Assembly (NCBI GenBank): GCA_028681335.1
Contig: JAQUIT010000006.1
Location: forward strand, 124,001-188,000
Length of the DNA: 64,000 bases
Direction of reading: 5' to 3'
Origin: Desulfuromonadaceae bacterium
GTDB taxonomy: Bacteria > Desulfobacterota > Desulfuromonadia > Geobacterales > Pseudopelobacteraceae
In this document: one piece after another, positions 32,481 through 41,736 of the stretch
Layout: each line of letters opens with the position of its first letter
Numbering within the stretch: position 1 is the stretch's first letter
Notes under the pieces: model-generated
What the model was told of the DNA's origin: nothing
What the model saw: only the letters and a program-made list of their open reading frames with translations
Database searches by the model: none
Program-made: the position numbers and the translations under genes

Positions 32481-33983
32481 TTATCTGAGAGTCAATTTAT
32501 TCAGCTGCGTCCTGATTTCCCCGGAGCTGAAAATATCCAGTGAGAACGGCCGCATCAGCTCAAGAGGGACTGTTGCCAGAATCAGCATAAAACAAACCGC
32601 AGCAACACCATAGAACCAATAGTCCCGCTTGCGCACTGCTTCAACTTCAAGCGGGTTTTCTATCGTCGGCACTACGGCAAGGACCGGGATTCCCAGAGAC
32701 TTGAGTGACTCAACATTGCGTACGGAGTTATCCAACTGGTCAAGTAGCAGCAGGGAAACAAAGCTTGCCACCACGCCACCGACAATTCCCAACAGGATTA
32801 TCTTTATTCGCTGCGGACTGTACGGCTTGGTCGGGAGGACAGCCGGATCGACAATACGGAAGGTCGTGGCCTTGTCCTGCACCTCCATCTGCTTGGCGAC
32901 CTCCGACTGTCCATGACGAACCATAAGTTGTTCATAAAGCAATTTCTGGCTGTTCTTCTCCCTTTCAAGCTCTTCTAGCCCGGTTTTAGCTGCCGGTATG
33001 CTTCTTAAGAGCGCCTGCTTGGCGGCGATAAAGCGCCGTTGGTTATTTTCAGCCGCACGCAGCGAACTCAGCTCCATCGAGATTCTTTCCATCTCCAGCG
33101 AGGGAGTATCCACAAACTCGGACCGCGCGGAGCCTCCTGATTTGATCAACTGCTTGACTGCGGCTATTTCGTTCTTGGTATCAACCACTTCCGGATGATT
33201 ATCCGTATACACAAGACCCAACTCCTGTTGTTTTTTCTGCAGCGCAGCCAGCCTTGCCTTGAGCGGGTCATTTTTTCTGGTCAAGCCCTGCAGACTCTCC
33301 AGTTGGTGGCGTTTTATCGTGATCTCATCAATTTTCTGCTGTGCATCCCCTATTGCGGCAAGCAGTGAACCTTCGTCCTGCCCCAACGTGCTCCCTTTTT
33401 CTCTTTTGTAATCGTTCACCTTAGTTTCTGCCTCTTCAAGCTTTGCCTTGATGGTTGTGATCTGTTCCCCAAGGAAATTGGTGGCGCCGTATGACTCTTC
33501 CCGCTTCGAAGTAATGTTTTCCTCAATATAGCGGCGCACCAGACTATTCACATAATCACGGGCGATACGCGGATTCTCGCTATTGAACGTTATGGTAAAC
33601 AGCCCTTCCTTGTCTTTCAGCCTCACGTCGGTGTTTTCCTGAAACTCCCTGACCATTTTTTCCAGCTGGCCGTTATTCAGACTGTTGACGTTGAGATCAA
33701 GATCATTCATGACCTTGAGCAGCAAGGTCCGGCTTTTCATTGCATAGGCCAGCACCCGTAACTTGTCCTCAAAGGAAGGCGTTATTGCAATCCCCCTTAC
33801 CAGATCGCTAATGACGCTCTTTTCAATAAAAACAGTGCATTTAGCCTCATACCGTTCCGGCAGCAGATAGCTGGTGACAACAGTTCCGGTCATGATCAGC
33901 AGGGCCAGTATCACGAATAGATATTTCTTTTTACTGACCAGTCGCAGGTATCTTTTGTAGTTGAAATCCTCTGTATGACTCAT
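32481..33983 (-). CDS. XrtA-system chain-length determinant (Wzz/PCP family)
   Basis: A 500-residue polysaccharide co-polymerase. The first transmembrane helix (YLFVILALLIMTGTVVTSYLLP) is followed by EAKCTVFIEKSVISDLVRG. A long periplasmic coiled coil (EEAETKVNDYKREKG, QQELGLVYTDNHPEV, ELEREKNSQKLLYEQL) leads to the PVLPTKPYSPQRIKIILLGIVGGVVASFV helix with its Pro-rich entry, then a third hydrophobic segment (WFYGVAAVCFMLILATVPLEL). It lacks its own kinase domain, which is supplied by the adjacent gene. It controls chain length of the exopolysaccharide at the inner membrane. Confidence 0.92.
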   Translation of the reverse strand: MSHTEDFNYKRYLRLVSKKKYLFVILALLIMTGTVVTSYLLPERYEAKCTVFIEKSVISDLVRGIAITPSFEDKLRVLAYAMKSRTLLLKVMNDLDLNVNSLNNGQLEKMVREFQENTDVRLKDKEGLFTITFNSENPRIARDYVNSLVRRYIEENITSKREESYGATNFLGEQITTIKAKLEEAETKVNDYKREKGSTLGQDEGSLLAAIGDAQQKIDEITIKRHQLESLQGLTRKNDPLKARLAALQKKQQELGLVYTDNHPEVVDTKNEIAAVKQLIKSGGSARSEFVDTPSLEMERISMELSSLRAAENNQRRFIAAKQALLRSIPAAKTGLEELEREKNSQKLLYEQLMVRHGQSEVAKQMEVQDKATTFRIVDPAVLPTKPYSPQRIKIILLGIVGGVVASFVSLLLLDQLDNSVRNVESLKSLGIPVLAVVPTIENPLEVEAVRKRDYWFYGVAAVCFMLILATVPLELMRPFSLDIFSSGEIRTQLNKLTLR

Positions 33984-34038
33984 GTGCCACCCCGCAATGA
34001 ATGTGTTGGGTTATTGAACACGAAGGCTGACGTCAGCG

Positions 34039-34842
34039 TCAGAACATGCCTTCCTTGACGATTATGTAATCGTTCGGCTTTAATTTAAAATTCTGGCTCA
34101 GATCGCCATCATTCAGGATATCCTTTGCCTTGACCTGCAGAATCACCTCTTTACCACCCTCATTGCGCATAATGGTCGTATCATTCTGCTTGGCAAATTT
34201 GGTGAACCCACCGGCCTCAAGAATTGCCTGCATGACCGTCATCCCATCCCGGTATTCAATAAACCTGGGGGCGTTCACCGCACCAAGAACATAGACACTC
34301 TTGTCGGTAAGGAGCGGTATATAGATTGAATCATTCGATTCGATGGGAATGTCCTCGCTCGTATCACCGTCAATGAAGAGCTTGTAAAATCCGACCTTGA
34401 CCATCTTCCCTTTTCTGAGGACGTACGCTCTTCTGAGGTCGGCGCTCTTGACGTCACCGACGTTGCACAGCAACTGCAGCAGCGTTGTGCTCCGATTGAG
34501 ATCGTATGCCGCCGCCTTGACCCCGCCGCCGAAGATATACACCTTGCTGTTGGTGATTTCCCTCACGGTCACCGTGACGTTCGGGTTCCTGACCAGCTCC
34601 CTGATCCTGTCGCCAAGCGCCTTTTGCAAGCCCGGCGGCGTATAACCCGAAGCCTTTACGTCACCGATGCCAGGAATGGTGATTTTCCCGTCCGGCCTTA
34701 CCTTGACAGAAACATTCAGCTCCTTTACCCCCCAGACAAATACATCCAGGATATCTCCTTCTCCGATGATGTAATCACCGGCCTGGGCCGATTGTGGCAG
34801 CAGCATTATTCCGACAAGAACTATCATCAGCCATTTTTTCAT
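34039..34842 (-). CDS. XrtA-system polysaccharide export protein (Wza-like, SLBB)
   Basis: A 267-residue protein with a signal peptide (WLMIVLVGIMLLPQSAQA) and the export domain GDYIIGEGDILDVFVWGVKELNVSVKVRPDGKITIPGIGDVKASG, followed by SLBB-type repeats (KVYIFGGGVKAAAYDLNRSTTLLQLL, SVYVLGAVNAPRFIEYRDGMTVMQAI) and a C-terminal KLKPNDYIIVKEGMF. No lipobox cysteine is evident after the signal. The Wza family forms the outer-membrane export channel. It is 56 bases upstream of the co-polymerase gene in the same transcription direction. Confidence 0.92.
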   Translation of the reverse strand: MKKWLMIVLVGIMLLPQSAQAGDYIIGEGDILDVFVWGVKELNVSVKVRPDGKITIPGIGDVKASGYTPPGLQKALGDRIRELVRNPNVTVTVREITNSKVYIFGGGVKAAAYDLNRSTTLLQLLCNVGDVKSADLRRAYVLRKGKMVKVGFYKLFIDGDTSEDIPIESNDSIYIPLLTDKSVYVLGAVNAPRFIEYRDGMTVMQAILEAGGFTKFAKQNDTTIMRNEGGKEVILQVKAKDILNDGDLSQNFKLKPNDYIIVKEGMF

Positions 34843-34891
34843 CGCATTCTCCTTACCTGGTCAGTCGTTACGTTCCGCGCGGGAAAGAACC

Positions 34892-36259
34892 TCATCTCGC
34901 TCCTCTCCTGAAGATGACCACCTGAATGGTTTCCAGGATGATCATTAGATCAAAGGTCAGCGAAATATTCTTGATGTAATAGAGGTCATAGCGAAGCTTC
35001 TCCAGAGCATCCTCGACGGATGCCCCGTACGGGTAGCAAACCTGGGCCCAGCCGGTAACCCCGGGCTTGACGAAGTGCCGTTCGGAATAATACGGGATCG
35101 CATCCTTCAGCTTTTTGACAAATTCCGGACGCTCCGGACGCGGCCCGACCATACTCATGTCTCCGCAGAGGATATTGTAAAACTGCGGCAGCTCGTCGAT
35201 GCGGCACTTGCGGAAAAATTCACCGATGCGCGTCACACGCGAGTCATTCTTCTGAGCCCACACCGCACCGGTCTCGCTTTCGGCATCCGTGCGCATTGTC
35301 CTGAGCTTGTAGAGAAAGAAGCTTTTTTCCATTTCACCGACCCGCTCCTGACGGTAGAAAACAGGACCGGCAGAATCGAGCTTTATTGCCAGGGCGACCA
35401 GTGGCAGGAAGGGGAGCGTCATGGCAATGCCTGCGGAGGCACAGAGTATATCCACACCACGCTTGAGTACTTTGCGTAAACGGGAGACCTTGAAACCATC
35501 CGAAAAGATGATCCAGCTGGGGTTGATTCCTTCCAGGAACAGCTTGCCGGTAACATGCTCATAGAACGAGGGAGCGTCCATCACCTCGACGCCCGCCAGT
35601 TTGCAGGCCATAACCTCCTGGAACGGGAATACTCCGCGCCGTTCCGACAAGGAGACCACGATCTTGTCCGCCTTCTCCCGTTTGACCGTTTCAAACAGTC
35701 CCTCCGAATTTTCCAGAATTGTGGCCTGCGGCACCTGCGGCAATTCATTCGAACACTGCACATATCCGGAGAGCAGATAATTCTCGTCAGAGTCGGGGAT
35801 GATCGCTCCCATATCCCCGGCAACGGGACCGACACCGAGTATAACTATGCGGCGTGCCAGACTTCTGGACTTTACGCAGGTGCGGTAGGTTAGATGGAAG
35901 AGAAACTGAAGCGTGCCGAAAATGATGATGGCAACGGCCAGAAACCCGTGGCCGTACATTCCTTCATCACTCGTATAGGTCAGAAATGAAAAAACAAAAC
36001 ACGACACACCGAGTGACGCTCCTATCTTTACCGCGATCTCCCGGGTGATAAGTTCGTGGTGATTTTTATAAATTTCGACCAGAAATGACAAAAACACGAC
36101 AATCAGCACAAACAGGGCGATTTGAGCGACTCCGAGCTCTTCAGCGTCCTCCAGAGAGGGAATATGCTGTGAGCGGATGGACAGAGCCGCCAACATGGCC
36201 AGAAAAGCCGCCGCGCTGTCACCCAAAACTAAAAGTAAGATTCTCTTGTGCTGTTCCAT
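34892..36259 (-). CDS. XrtA-system sugar transferase (polyprenyl glycosylphosphotransferase)
   Basis: About 455 residues; the second ATG (36259) is preferred for spacing to AAGGA. Four to five helices at the N-terminus (LLLVLGDSAAAFLAMLAALSI, IALFVLIVVFLSFLVEI, FLAVAIIIFGTLQFLFHLTY) and a CoA-binding-like middle part precede the catalytic bacterial sugar transferase domain. That domain shows RGVDILCASAGIAMTLPFLPLVALAIKLDSAGPVFYRQERVG, KLRTMRTDAE, FFRKCRIDELPQFYNILCGDMSMVGPRPERPEF and a C-terminal amphipathic helix. It starts repeat-unit assembly on undecaprenyl phosphate. The length and fusion match the EpsB-type enzymes of exosortase loci. Confidence 0.92.
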   Translation of the reverse strand: MEQHKRILLLVLGDSAAAFLAMLAALSIRSQHIPSLEDAEELGVAQIALFVLIVVFLSFLVEIYKNHHELITREIAVKIGASLGVSCFVFSFLTYTSDEGMYGHGFLAVAIIIFGTLQFLFHLTYRTCVKSRSLARRIVILGVGPVAGDMGAIIPDSDENYLLSGYVQCSNELPQVPQATILENSEGLFETVKREKADKIVVSLSERRGVFPFQEVMACKLAGVEVMDAPSFYEHVTGKLFLEGINPSWIIFSDGFKVSRLRKVLKRGVDILCASAGIAMTLPFLPLVALAIKLDSAGPVFYRQERVGEMEKSFFLYKLRTMRTDAESETGAVWAQKNDSRVTRIGEFFRKCRIDELPQFYNILCGDMSMVGPRPERPEFVKKLKDAIPYYSERHFVKPGVTGWAQVCYPYGASVEDALEKLRYDLYYIKNISLTFDLMIILETIQVVIFRRGAR

Positions 36260-36283
36260 AACCATATCCTTGGATATAAATAA

Positions 36284-38911
36284 TCAGAACCGGCTGACCG
36301 CCAGCGGCGGAGCTCCTGCGGACATATTCCGTGCATGCCGGTCAGTGCCGGAAGGCGCGGCGCGGCCGGATGCCTGGTGCAGAAGAGCAAGATGATGATT
36401 TATCGTCGGGTCGCCGGGCAGAAGCACCAAGGCCCGTTCCAGATATTCGCGGGCTTCCTGATGACGGCCGTTTTTCAGTAGTGCATAGCCAACCGTGTCC
36501 ATGATGACCGGGTTGCCCGGATCAAGAGCAATGGCACTTTCAGCGAGCTTAAGAGCCTCTTCTTTCGTTCCGTGCCCGTCCAGATACAGATAGGCGAGGT
36601 TATTGTAGGGGGTGGCATACTCCTTGGATAACGCCAGAGCCGCGCGATATTTTTTGATGGCTCCCTCTTTGTTACCGCTTGCCTCCAGAAAAGTTCCCTG
36701 GGTGAAATAGGCCGGAGCGTAATTGGGACGTTTCTGCAGTATTTCGTCACAGACGCTTTGAGCCTGAGCATGGTTACCCGATGCGGAGTAAAGTCCGGCC
36801 AACAGCAGCGCCGGTTGTGGATTGCCGCCATCATGCCGGACCGCTTTTTTCAGCGTTTCGATTGCCAGTTCCGGCTTGTTCTGCAGCCTGTAGGCTGTGG
36901 CAAGCAGCACATATCCGGCAGCAGAATCCGGCTTGAGGTCAATCGCCCGACCAGCCTCTTTTATCGCCTCCGGGAATTTCTTCATGGCGGTGTAAGCGGA
37001 TACTTTTGCATACACCGCGCGCTCCGCTGATATGGCCTCCATATCGTCGCATGTCTTAAGCGCCTCCTTATACTGACCTTTTTTTAGATACAGGCGCACC
37101 TTCTGCTCTAAAAGATCTGCAGAGCGCGGGATGTACCGGCTCGCCTCGACAAGGACTGAAAGCGGCTTCTCCGGATCACCTTTTTTTTCATAATAACGGG
37201 ACAATGCGAGGTAGGCCGAAAGATCCCGGGTTTCCTTGGCTTTCAGGTACCAGGTGAGCGCTTCGCCGTCGCGCCGGGATGACTCAAGGAGCGCAGCCTG
37301 CTGCAGCATGGCCTTCACATTGCCGGGCTCCTTCTTGAGAATTGCTGCATATTCATTCAATGCGCCGGCGACATCGCGAATACCGACATAGTAGCCGGCA
37401 AGAATGAAGTACGGAGCGACAGCCCCCGGATCACACTCTTTTGCTTTTTTCAGATAACGGATCGCTTCGGCGGGCTTCTTGTCTGCAAACATGATTCTGG
37501 CTATGCCATATTGCAGGACAGCATCGCTTTTATTGCCTGACAGCCCCTCTTGAAGGACCGATATTGCCTTGGCACGCTGATTGTGGTGTTCATAGAAAGA
37601 TGACAGTATCAGCCTGGTATTGAGGATTTCAGGGGCGATGCGGATCGCCGTATTAAGATCCATTTCCACTTCTGCGGTTTTCCCCTGACTGAGGTGGAAC
37701 ATTCCCTTCTTCATATACGCATCGACCAACCTGGGTTCAATTCTGGTTGCCACATCGAGCTCTTTCATGCCCTCTTCATACAACCCCTTTGCCATATAGG
37801 CGTTGCCGAGCATGTAATGCCCATGCGGATTCCTCTCATCAGCTTCGATAAGCTTCGTCAACTCGGCAATCGCATCGTCAACACGCCTCTGCTGCAGAAG
37901 TATCATTCCGGTAAGAAGCCTCGCCTGATGATATGAAGGGGCCCGGTCAAGGATCCGGCGGAATTGGCTCAGGGCACTTTCAAGATCACCGTTGCCGTAA
38001 AGACTGAGGCCGAGAAAATAATAACCGGCCACGCTCGGCAGAATCTTGTTGGCGTTCTGCAAGGCGGTAATCGCCTCGGGGAAATTCTTGTTGTGGTAGG
38101 AGACAATGCCTTTCAGGCGGTATCCTTCGGTGCTTGCAGGGAATTTTCTTACCAGATCGCCGGCAATTGTTTCCGCGATGAGAAAATGTCCCATATCAAA
38201 ATGCAGTAACCCGGCCTTATACGTCGCAACCGGGTCGGCGGGATTGATCTCGGCGAGCTTTTTATACAGTGCAAGAGCGGCGGCTTTTCTCCCAAGCTTG
38301 ATTTCGGCGTCAGCCAGGAGATAGACCGCGCGGGTATTGGCAGGCATTTTTTCGACAATTTTGTCCAGTAACTCCCGTGCCTCTTCCGCCTTGCCCTGTT
38401 CCAAAAGGAGCGCTGCCAGTTCAAGCTTTGTGGACACTTTGCCCGGATCTATCTGCAGAGCACGAAGAAAAAAATTTTCAGCTTCCTGAGGCATTTTCTT
38501 GATTCCATAGGCGCTGCCGATAACTTCCAGCGCATCGGCAGAATCCGCAACCACTGCCAGATGTTCCTGTGCCTGACTGATCGCCAGATCCGGTTTACCG
38601 AGATAATTATAGAGCTTGGCCAAATCGAGTTTTATCTCCCGCTGCTTCGGGTTGAGCAGCTTCACTTTCTGGAATTCCTTTTCTGCCAGCTCATACCTCC
38701 TGACCGACACATATGCCTTGGCTAACTGGTAACGGGCATCAAGGTTGTTCTGGTTTTTATCCAGGGCATTTCTAAAAAGAACTATGGCACCGCTCGAGTT
38801 CCCTTTATGCAGCGCTTTAACGCCATCGGCGTACAACTCGTCACTTGTTTTACCTGTACAACCACAATTGAAGATGACGACCGTCAGTACGAAGACAATT
38901 TTTTTGTACAC
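36284..38911 (-). CDS. prsT: PEP-CTERM-system TPR lipoprotein PrsT
   Basis: About 875 residues from a GTG at 38911, picked because GGAGGG precedes it and the residues immediately after form a lipoprotein signal (YKKIVFVLTVVIFNCGCTGK). The longer ATG frame would place 37 odd residues before the signal. The mature protein is a chain of about 20 tetratricopeptide repeats (NLDARYQLAKAYVSVRRYELAEKEFQ, YATPYNNLAYLYLDGHGTKEEALKLAE), matching the large TPR lipoprotein found in exosortase-A loci. It is the most upstream gene of the minus-strand block. Scaffolding of the polysaccharide machine is presumed, not shown. Confidence 0.88.
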   Translation of the reverse strand: MYKKIVFVLTVVIFNCGCTGKTSDELYADGVKALHKGNSSGAIVLFRNALDKNQNNLDARYQLAKAYVSVRRYELAEKEFQKVKLLNPKQREIKLDLAKLYNYLGKPDLAISQAQEHLAVVADSADALEVIGSAYGIKKMPQEAENFFLRALQIDPGKVSTKLELAALLLEQGKAEEARELLDKIVEKMPANTRAVYLLADAEIKLGRKAAALALYKKLAEINPADPVATYKAGLLHFDMGHFLIAETIAGDLVRKFPASTEGYRLKGIVSYHNKNFPEAITALQNANKILPSVAGYYFLGLSLYGNGDLESALSQFRRILDRAPSYHQARLLTGMILLQQRRVDDAIAELTKLIEADERNPHGHYMLGNAYMAKGLYEEGMKELDVATRIEPRLVDAYMKKGMFHLSQGKTAEVEMDLNTAIRIAPEILNTRLILSSFYEHHNQRAKAISVLQEGLSGNKSDAVLQYGIARIMFADKKPAEAIRYLKKAKECDPGAVAPYFILAGYYVGIRDVAGALNEYAAILKKEPGNVKAMLQQAALLESSRRDGEALTWYLKAKETRDLSAYLALSRYYEKKGDPEKPLSVLVEASRYIPRSADLLEQKVRLYLKKGQYKEALKTCDDMEAISAERAVYAKVSAYTAMKKFPEAIKEAGRAIDLKPDSAAGYVLLATAYRLQNKPELAIETLKKAVRHDGGNPQPALLLAGLYSASGNHAQAQSVCDEILQKRPNYAPAYFTQGTFLEASGNKEGAIKKYRAALALSKEYATPYNNLAYLYLDGHGTKEEALKLAESAIALDPGNPVIMDTVGYALLKNGRHQEAREYLERALVLLPGDPTINHHLALLHQASGRAAPSGTDRHARNMSAGAPPLAVSRF

Positions 38912-39529
38912 AACAGTACCCTCCGGGATGAACGGACCAATCACTCTGAACATCCGTGATAGCGATTTCTCAACACTGATGGTTTTCATAGAGCGTGCCA
39001 CATCAACAAGCACGCATACCACTGTTAATTCAGCATGTTATGCACAGCCCAACCAGATATGACATGTTATATTCTGTGGCGCTTACTCGTATGGGCTTGT
39101 CTGGAGACAGGATTTAAGGGGGATGGAATAAATGGTAAAAAATATGACCGATGTTAACTGAATGCGGAACCACGCCAATGACCCGACATCACGCAGTTGC
39201 TGTAAAAATTGCGAGCGGCCATGTCGGTTTGCTTTACGCTTACGATGCCAAACCACGACAGTAAAACAGAATTATCCATCAATATCAGTGCGTTACGAGT
39301 TGGCACATCTGATGCTTATTCCTGATCGTAGCATTCAGCTACCAATTTTAACTTCAATGCAGCGGTATGCAGAACTTCAGGGTGGCATGTTACGGAAGGA
39401 ATTTAATGCTCTTAAGGCTCTGATTGCACCACGGCAAGAGGGTCAAACTATAAGGAAAGGTGGTGAAACAGGTAAAGCATCAACAGGAGTTTCGTAACGG
39501 ATGCAAATCAACCGGAAAGGAGCAACATC
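38912..39529. other. Intergenic region between divergent prsT and PEP-CTERM gene
   Basis: Over 600 bases separate the divergent genes, so both promoters should be here. A frame of about 110 codons at 39162-39497 on the plus strand has no recognisable protein features or ribosome site and is not called. Faint resemblance of 39430-39510 to a cyclic-di-GMP riboswitch was considered and rejected. Confidence 0.4.
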
Positions 39530-40054
39530 ATGAAAAAGCTTATTTTAATCGCACTGTGCATGGCATTGGTGGCTTTGGGGCCAACCGGCAACGCCGGGGC
39601 CTACACCCAAACCGGACTGACGAACTGGCAATCAGGTAGTACGGTAGCCTTAAACTTCAACATCCCTACTGACTTCGATTCAGTGGTCAGCGCCTGGCTA
39701 AGCATTTCGGCCATTGCGGCCGCAGGCAGTAACGATTATGTACGAGTAAACGGAGCCGACGTCGGTTCTCTTTTAACGAGCCCGAACGGCATGCTGCAAA
39801 CAACCAGATTTAATCTCTATGACTTTTTTACCAACAACTATTCACCAACCGGGATGCCCCTGAGCGTTACCATTTACGCCGACGGCCCCCTGTGCCTGGC
39901 CCCTTCCATGCTCGCCCTTGAATATGCATACCTGGGAGCAGTGGACCCGCCAAGCACCAATGCTCCGGTGCCGGAACCCGCCACCCTCCTGCTCCTCGGT
40001 TCGGGGCTGAGCGGCCTGGCATTTTGGGGCAAACGCCGCAGGATGGTTGTGTAA
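39530..40054 (+). CDS. PEP-CTERM sorting-domain protein
   Basis: A 174-residue secreted protein: signal peptide (KKLILIALCMALVALGPTGNAGA), a beta-rich middle (VALNFNIPTDFDSVVSAWLSISAI, GMPLSVTIYADGPL) and the C-terminal sorting signal VPEPATLLLLGSGLSGLAFW followed by GKRRR. Exosortase cleaves after VPEP-type motifs and couples export to the exopolysaccharide. AAAGGAGC lies upstream of the ATG. It is the only PEP-CTERM protein seen in the window and is divergent from the XrtA-type block. The exosortase itself is not in the window. Confidence 0.92.
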   Translation: MKKLILIALCMALVALGPTGNAGAYTQTGLTNWQSGSTVALNFNIPTDFDSVVSAWLSISAIAAAGSNDYVRVNGADVGSLLTSPNGMLQTTRFNLYDFFTNNYSPTGMPLSVTIYADGPLCLAPSMLALEYAYLGAVDPPSTNAPVPEPATLLLLGSGLSGLAFWGKRRRMVV

Positions 40055-40073
40055 TGCTATCTTTCACGACGAA

Positions 40074-40108
40074 AACGGCGAGGCAACACTGCCCTCGCCG
40101 TTATTTTT
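40074..40108 (+). terminator. Intrinsic terminator of the PEP-CTERM gene
   Basis: AACGGCGAGGC and GCCCTCGCCGTT form an 11-bp stem with a short loop, followed by ATTTTTAAAG. It lies 20 bases after the stop codon in the right orientation. Confidence 0.85.
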
Positions 40109-40225
40109 AAAGCGCTGTAACGACATGAGCTCTTCCAGGTCATCCGCTGCGCTTTTATGTACTCCATACGTTAAACTGAACAAGTATATCATCGCGGCGC
40201 TTACACGGAGAGCGGGAGGTGTCTC

Positions 40226-41710
40226 ATGTCAATAACGGCAAAAATACTTTTGGCAGAAGATGAAGGTATTGCGGCACGATACCTGAAACAGTCACTGACC
40301 CGCATGGGATATGAGATAACCGGTACGGTCCAGTCCGGAGACGATGTCATGGCGGCCGTTGAGGAAAATCCTCCTGATCTGATTCTTATGGATATAGCGC
40401 TCGGCGGGAAAATTGACGGCATAACCGCTGCACAAAAAGTGCGTGCCAACTTCGACATTCCGATCATCTACGCCACCGGCAATACAGACAGTGAAGTTTT
40501 CGAACGGGCAAAACTTACCGAGCCTTATGCGTATCTGATCAAACCATACGATCTCAGCCAGCTGCATAACACCATCCAGATAGCACTGTTCAAGCATGAC
40601 TTTGAAAAGCGCCTGAAAGAGAGTGAAAACAGGTATCGCACCCTGTTTGATGTAAGTGACAATGCCATGATGCTGATAAATGCCGATGCGACGGTCACGA
40701 TGATAAACGAGCAGTTCGCGGCCATGATGGGGTGTTCAAAAGAAGCGGTAGAAAACAAGAGGCCCTGGACTGATTTTTTTACCGATGAGGACCGTAAAAA
40801 ACTGGAGGCTGGCTTGCAGCAGGCGCTTGGCGGTTCCTCCGCGCCGTCCGGTCATTTTGAAACGACCCTTGTTGACAGGACCGGCACATCGAAGGCGGTT
40901 TATACGCATGTAAAAAAGTTTCCCGGGTCCGACACCTGCATTGTCTCCATGAATGATGTTTCGGAGTTAAAGCAGGCGGAGGCTGAAATACGCACCCTGA
41001 ACAGTAAACTCAACAAAACCAACCAGGGGTTGAATCAGGAGATTGCCCTGCGCGAGAGGATTGAGAAACAGTTGCGCTACAAAGCCACCCATGACTATCT
41101 GACCGGCCTGCCGAATCGCGTCCTGCTCTTTGACCGTTTACGGCAGGCAATTGCCTTTGAAGAGCGCCATAACACATTGATCGCCCTGATGGTTCTCGAT
41201 CTGGATAACTTTAAAAACATCAACGACACCATGGGGCATCTTTCCGGAGACATTCTTCTGAAAAAAGTGTCGCAAGGTCTGCAAAAATGCATGCGCCAGT
41301 ATGATACGGTCGGAAGGCTTGGTGGAGACGAGTTTGTCATCATCGTCAACGACACCAAATCCATTCAGGACATCATCACCTTCGCAGAAAAGGTACAGGC
41401 CGTTTTTCAGGAACCGTTCGATATCCTCGGGCAGCCGACATATGTAACCACCAGTATTGGCGTGGCCGTGTTCCCACTTCATGGGGCAAGTATTGAAGCT
41501 CTGTTGAGGAAAGCGGACATGGCCATGTACGTCGCCAAAAAAGAGGGAAGAAACACCTTCAGGTTTTTTGCGGATTCAATGATTTTGAAAGAAGCCGATC
41601 AGAACATTATGCGGTCGAAGCGGAGGATAGACCTGATGAGAGAATCGGCTCAGAACCGTCTTCTCTCACATGCCGATTCGGACTCTGATAAAAAATATGT
41701 AGCACACTGA
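40226..41710 (+). CDS. Response regulator-PAS-GGDEF diguanylate cyclase
   Basis: A 494-residue cytoplasmic signalling protein. The receiver domain (1-120) has AEDEG, the phospho-acceptor Asp in LILMDIALGG and Lys in YLIKPYD. A PAS domain (about 128-245: RYRTLFDVSDNAMMLINADATVTMINEQFAAMMGC) and a coiled linker follow. The GGDEF domain (about 290-455) shows HDYLTGLPNRVLLFDRL, DLDNFKNINDTMGH and the catalytic GRLGGDEFVII, so an active cyclic-di-GMP synthase is expected. No upstream RxxD inhibition site is evident. Placed beside the exopolysaccharide locus, it may control polymer production; this is inferred from position only. Confidence 0.93.
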   Translation: MSITAKILLAEDEGIAARYLKQSLTRMGYEITGTVQSGDDVMAAVEENPPDLILMDIALGGKIDGITAAQKVRANFDIPIIYATGNTDSEVFERAKLTEPYAYLIKPYDLSQLHNTIQIALFKHDFEKRLKESENRYRTLFDVSDNAMMLINADATVTMINEQFAAMMGCSKEAVENKRPWTDFFTDEDRKKLEAGLQQALGGSSAPSGHFETTLVDRTGTSKAVYTHVKKFPGSDTCIVSMNDVSELKQAEAEIRTLNSKLNKTNQGLNQEIALRERIEKQLRYKATHDYLTGLPNRVLLFDRLRQAIAFEERHNTLIALMVLDLDNFKNINDTMGHLSGDILLKKVSQGLQKCMRQYDTVGRLGGDEFVIIVNDTKSIQDIITFAEKVQAVFQEPFDILGQPTYVTTSIGVAVFPLHGASIEALLRKADMAMYVAKKEGRNTFRFFADSMILKEADQNIMRSKRRIDLMRESAQNRLLSHADSDSDKKYVAH

Positions 41711-41736
41711 TAAACCATGCAGCATAGAGGCAAGCC

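Noticed and set aside
39430-39529. Possible cyclic-di-GMP (GEMM) riboswitch upstream of the PEP-CTERM gene
   Set aside because: Only short pieces (GGGTCAAACT, GGTAAAGC) recall the consensus. The conserved GGACGCAAAGCC core and the tetraloop-receptor pairing could not be found.
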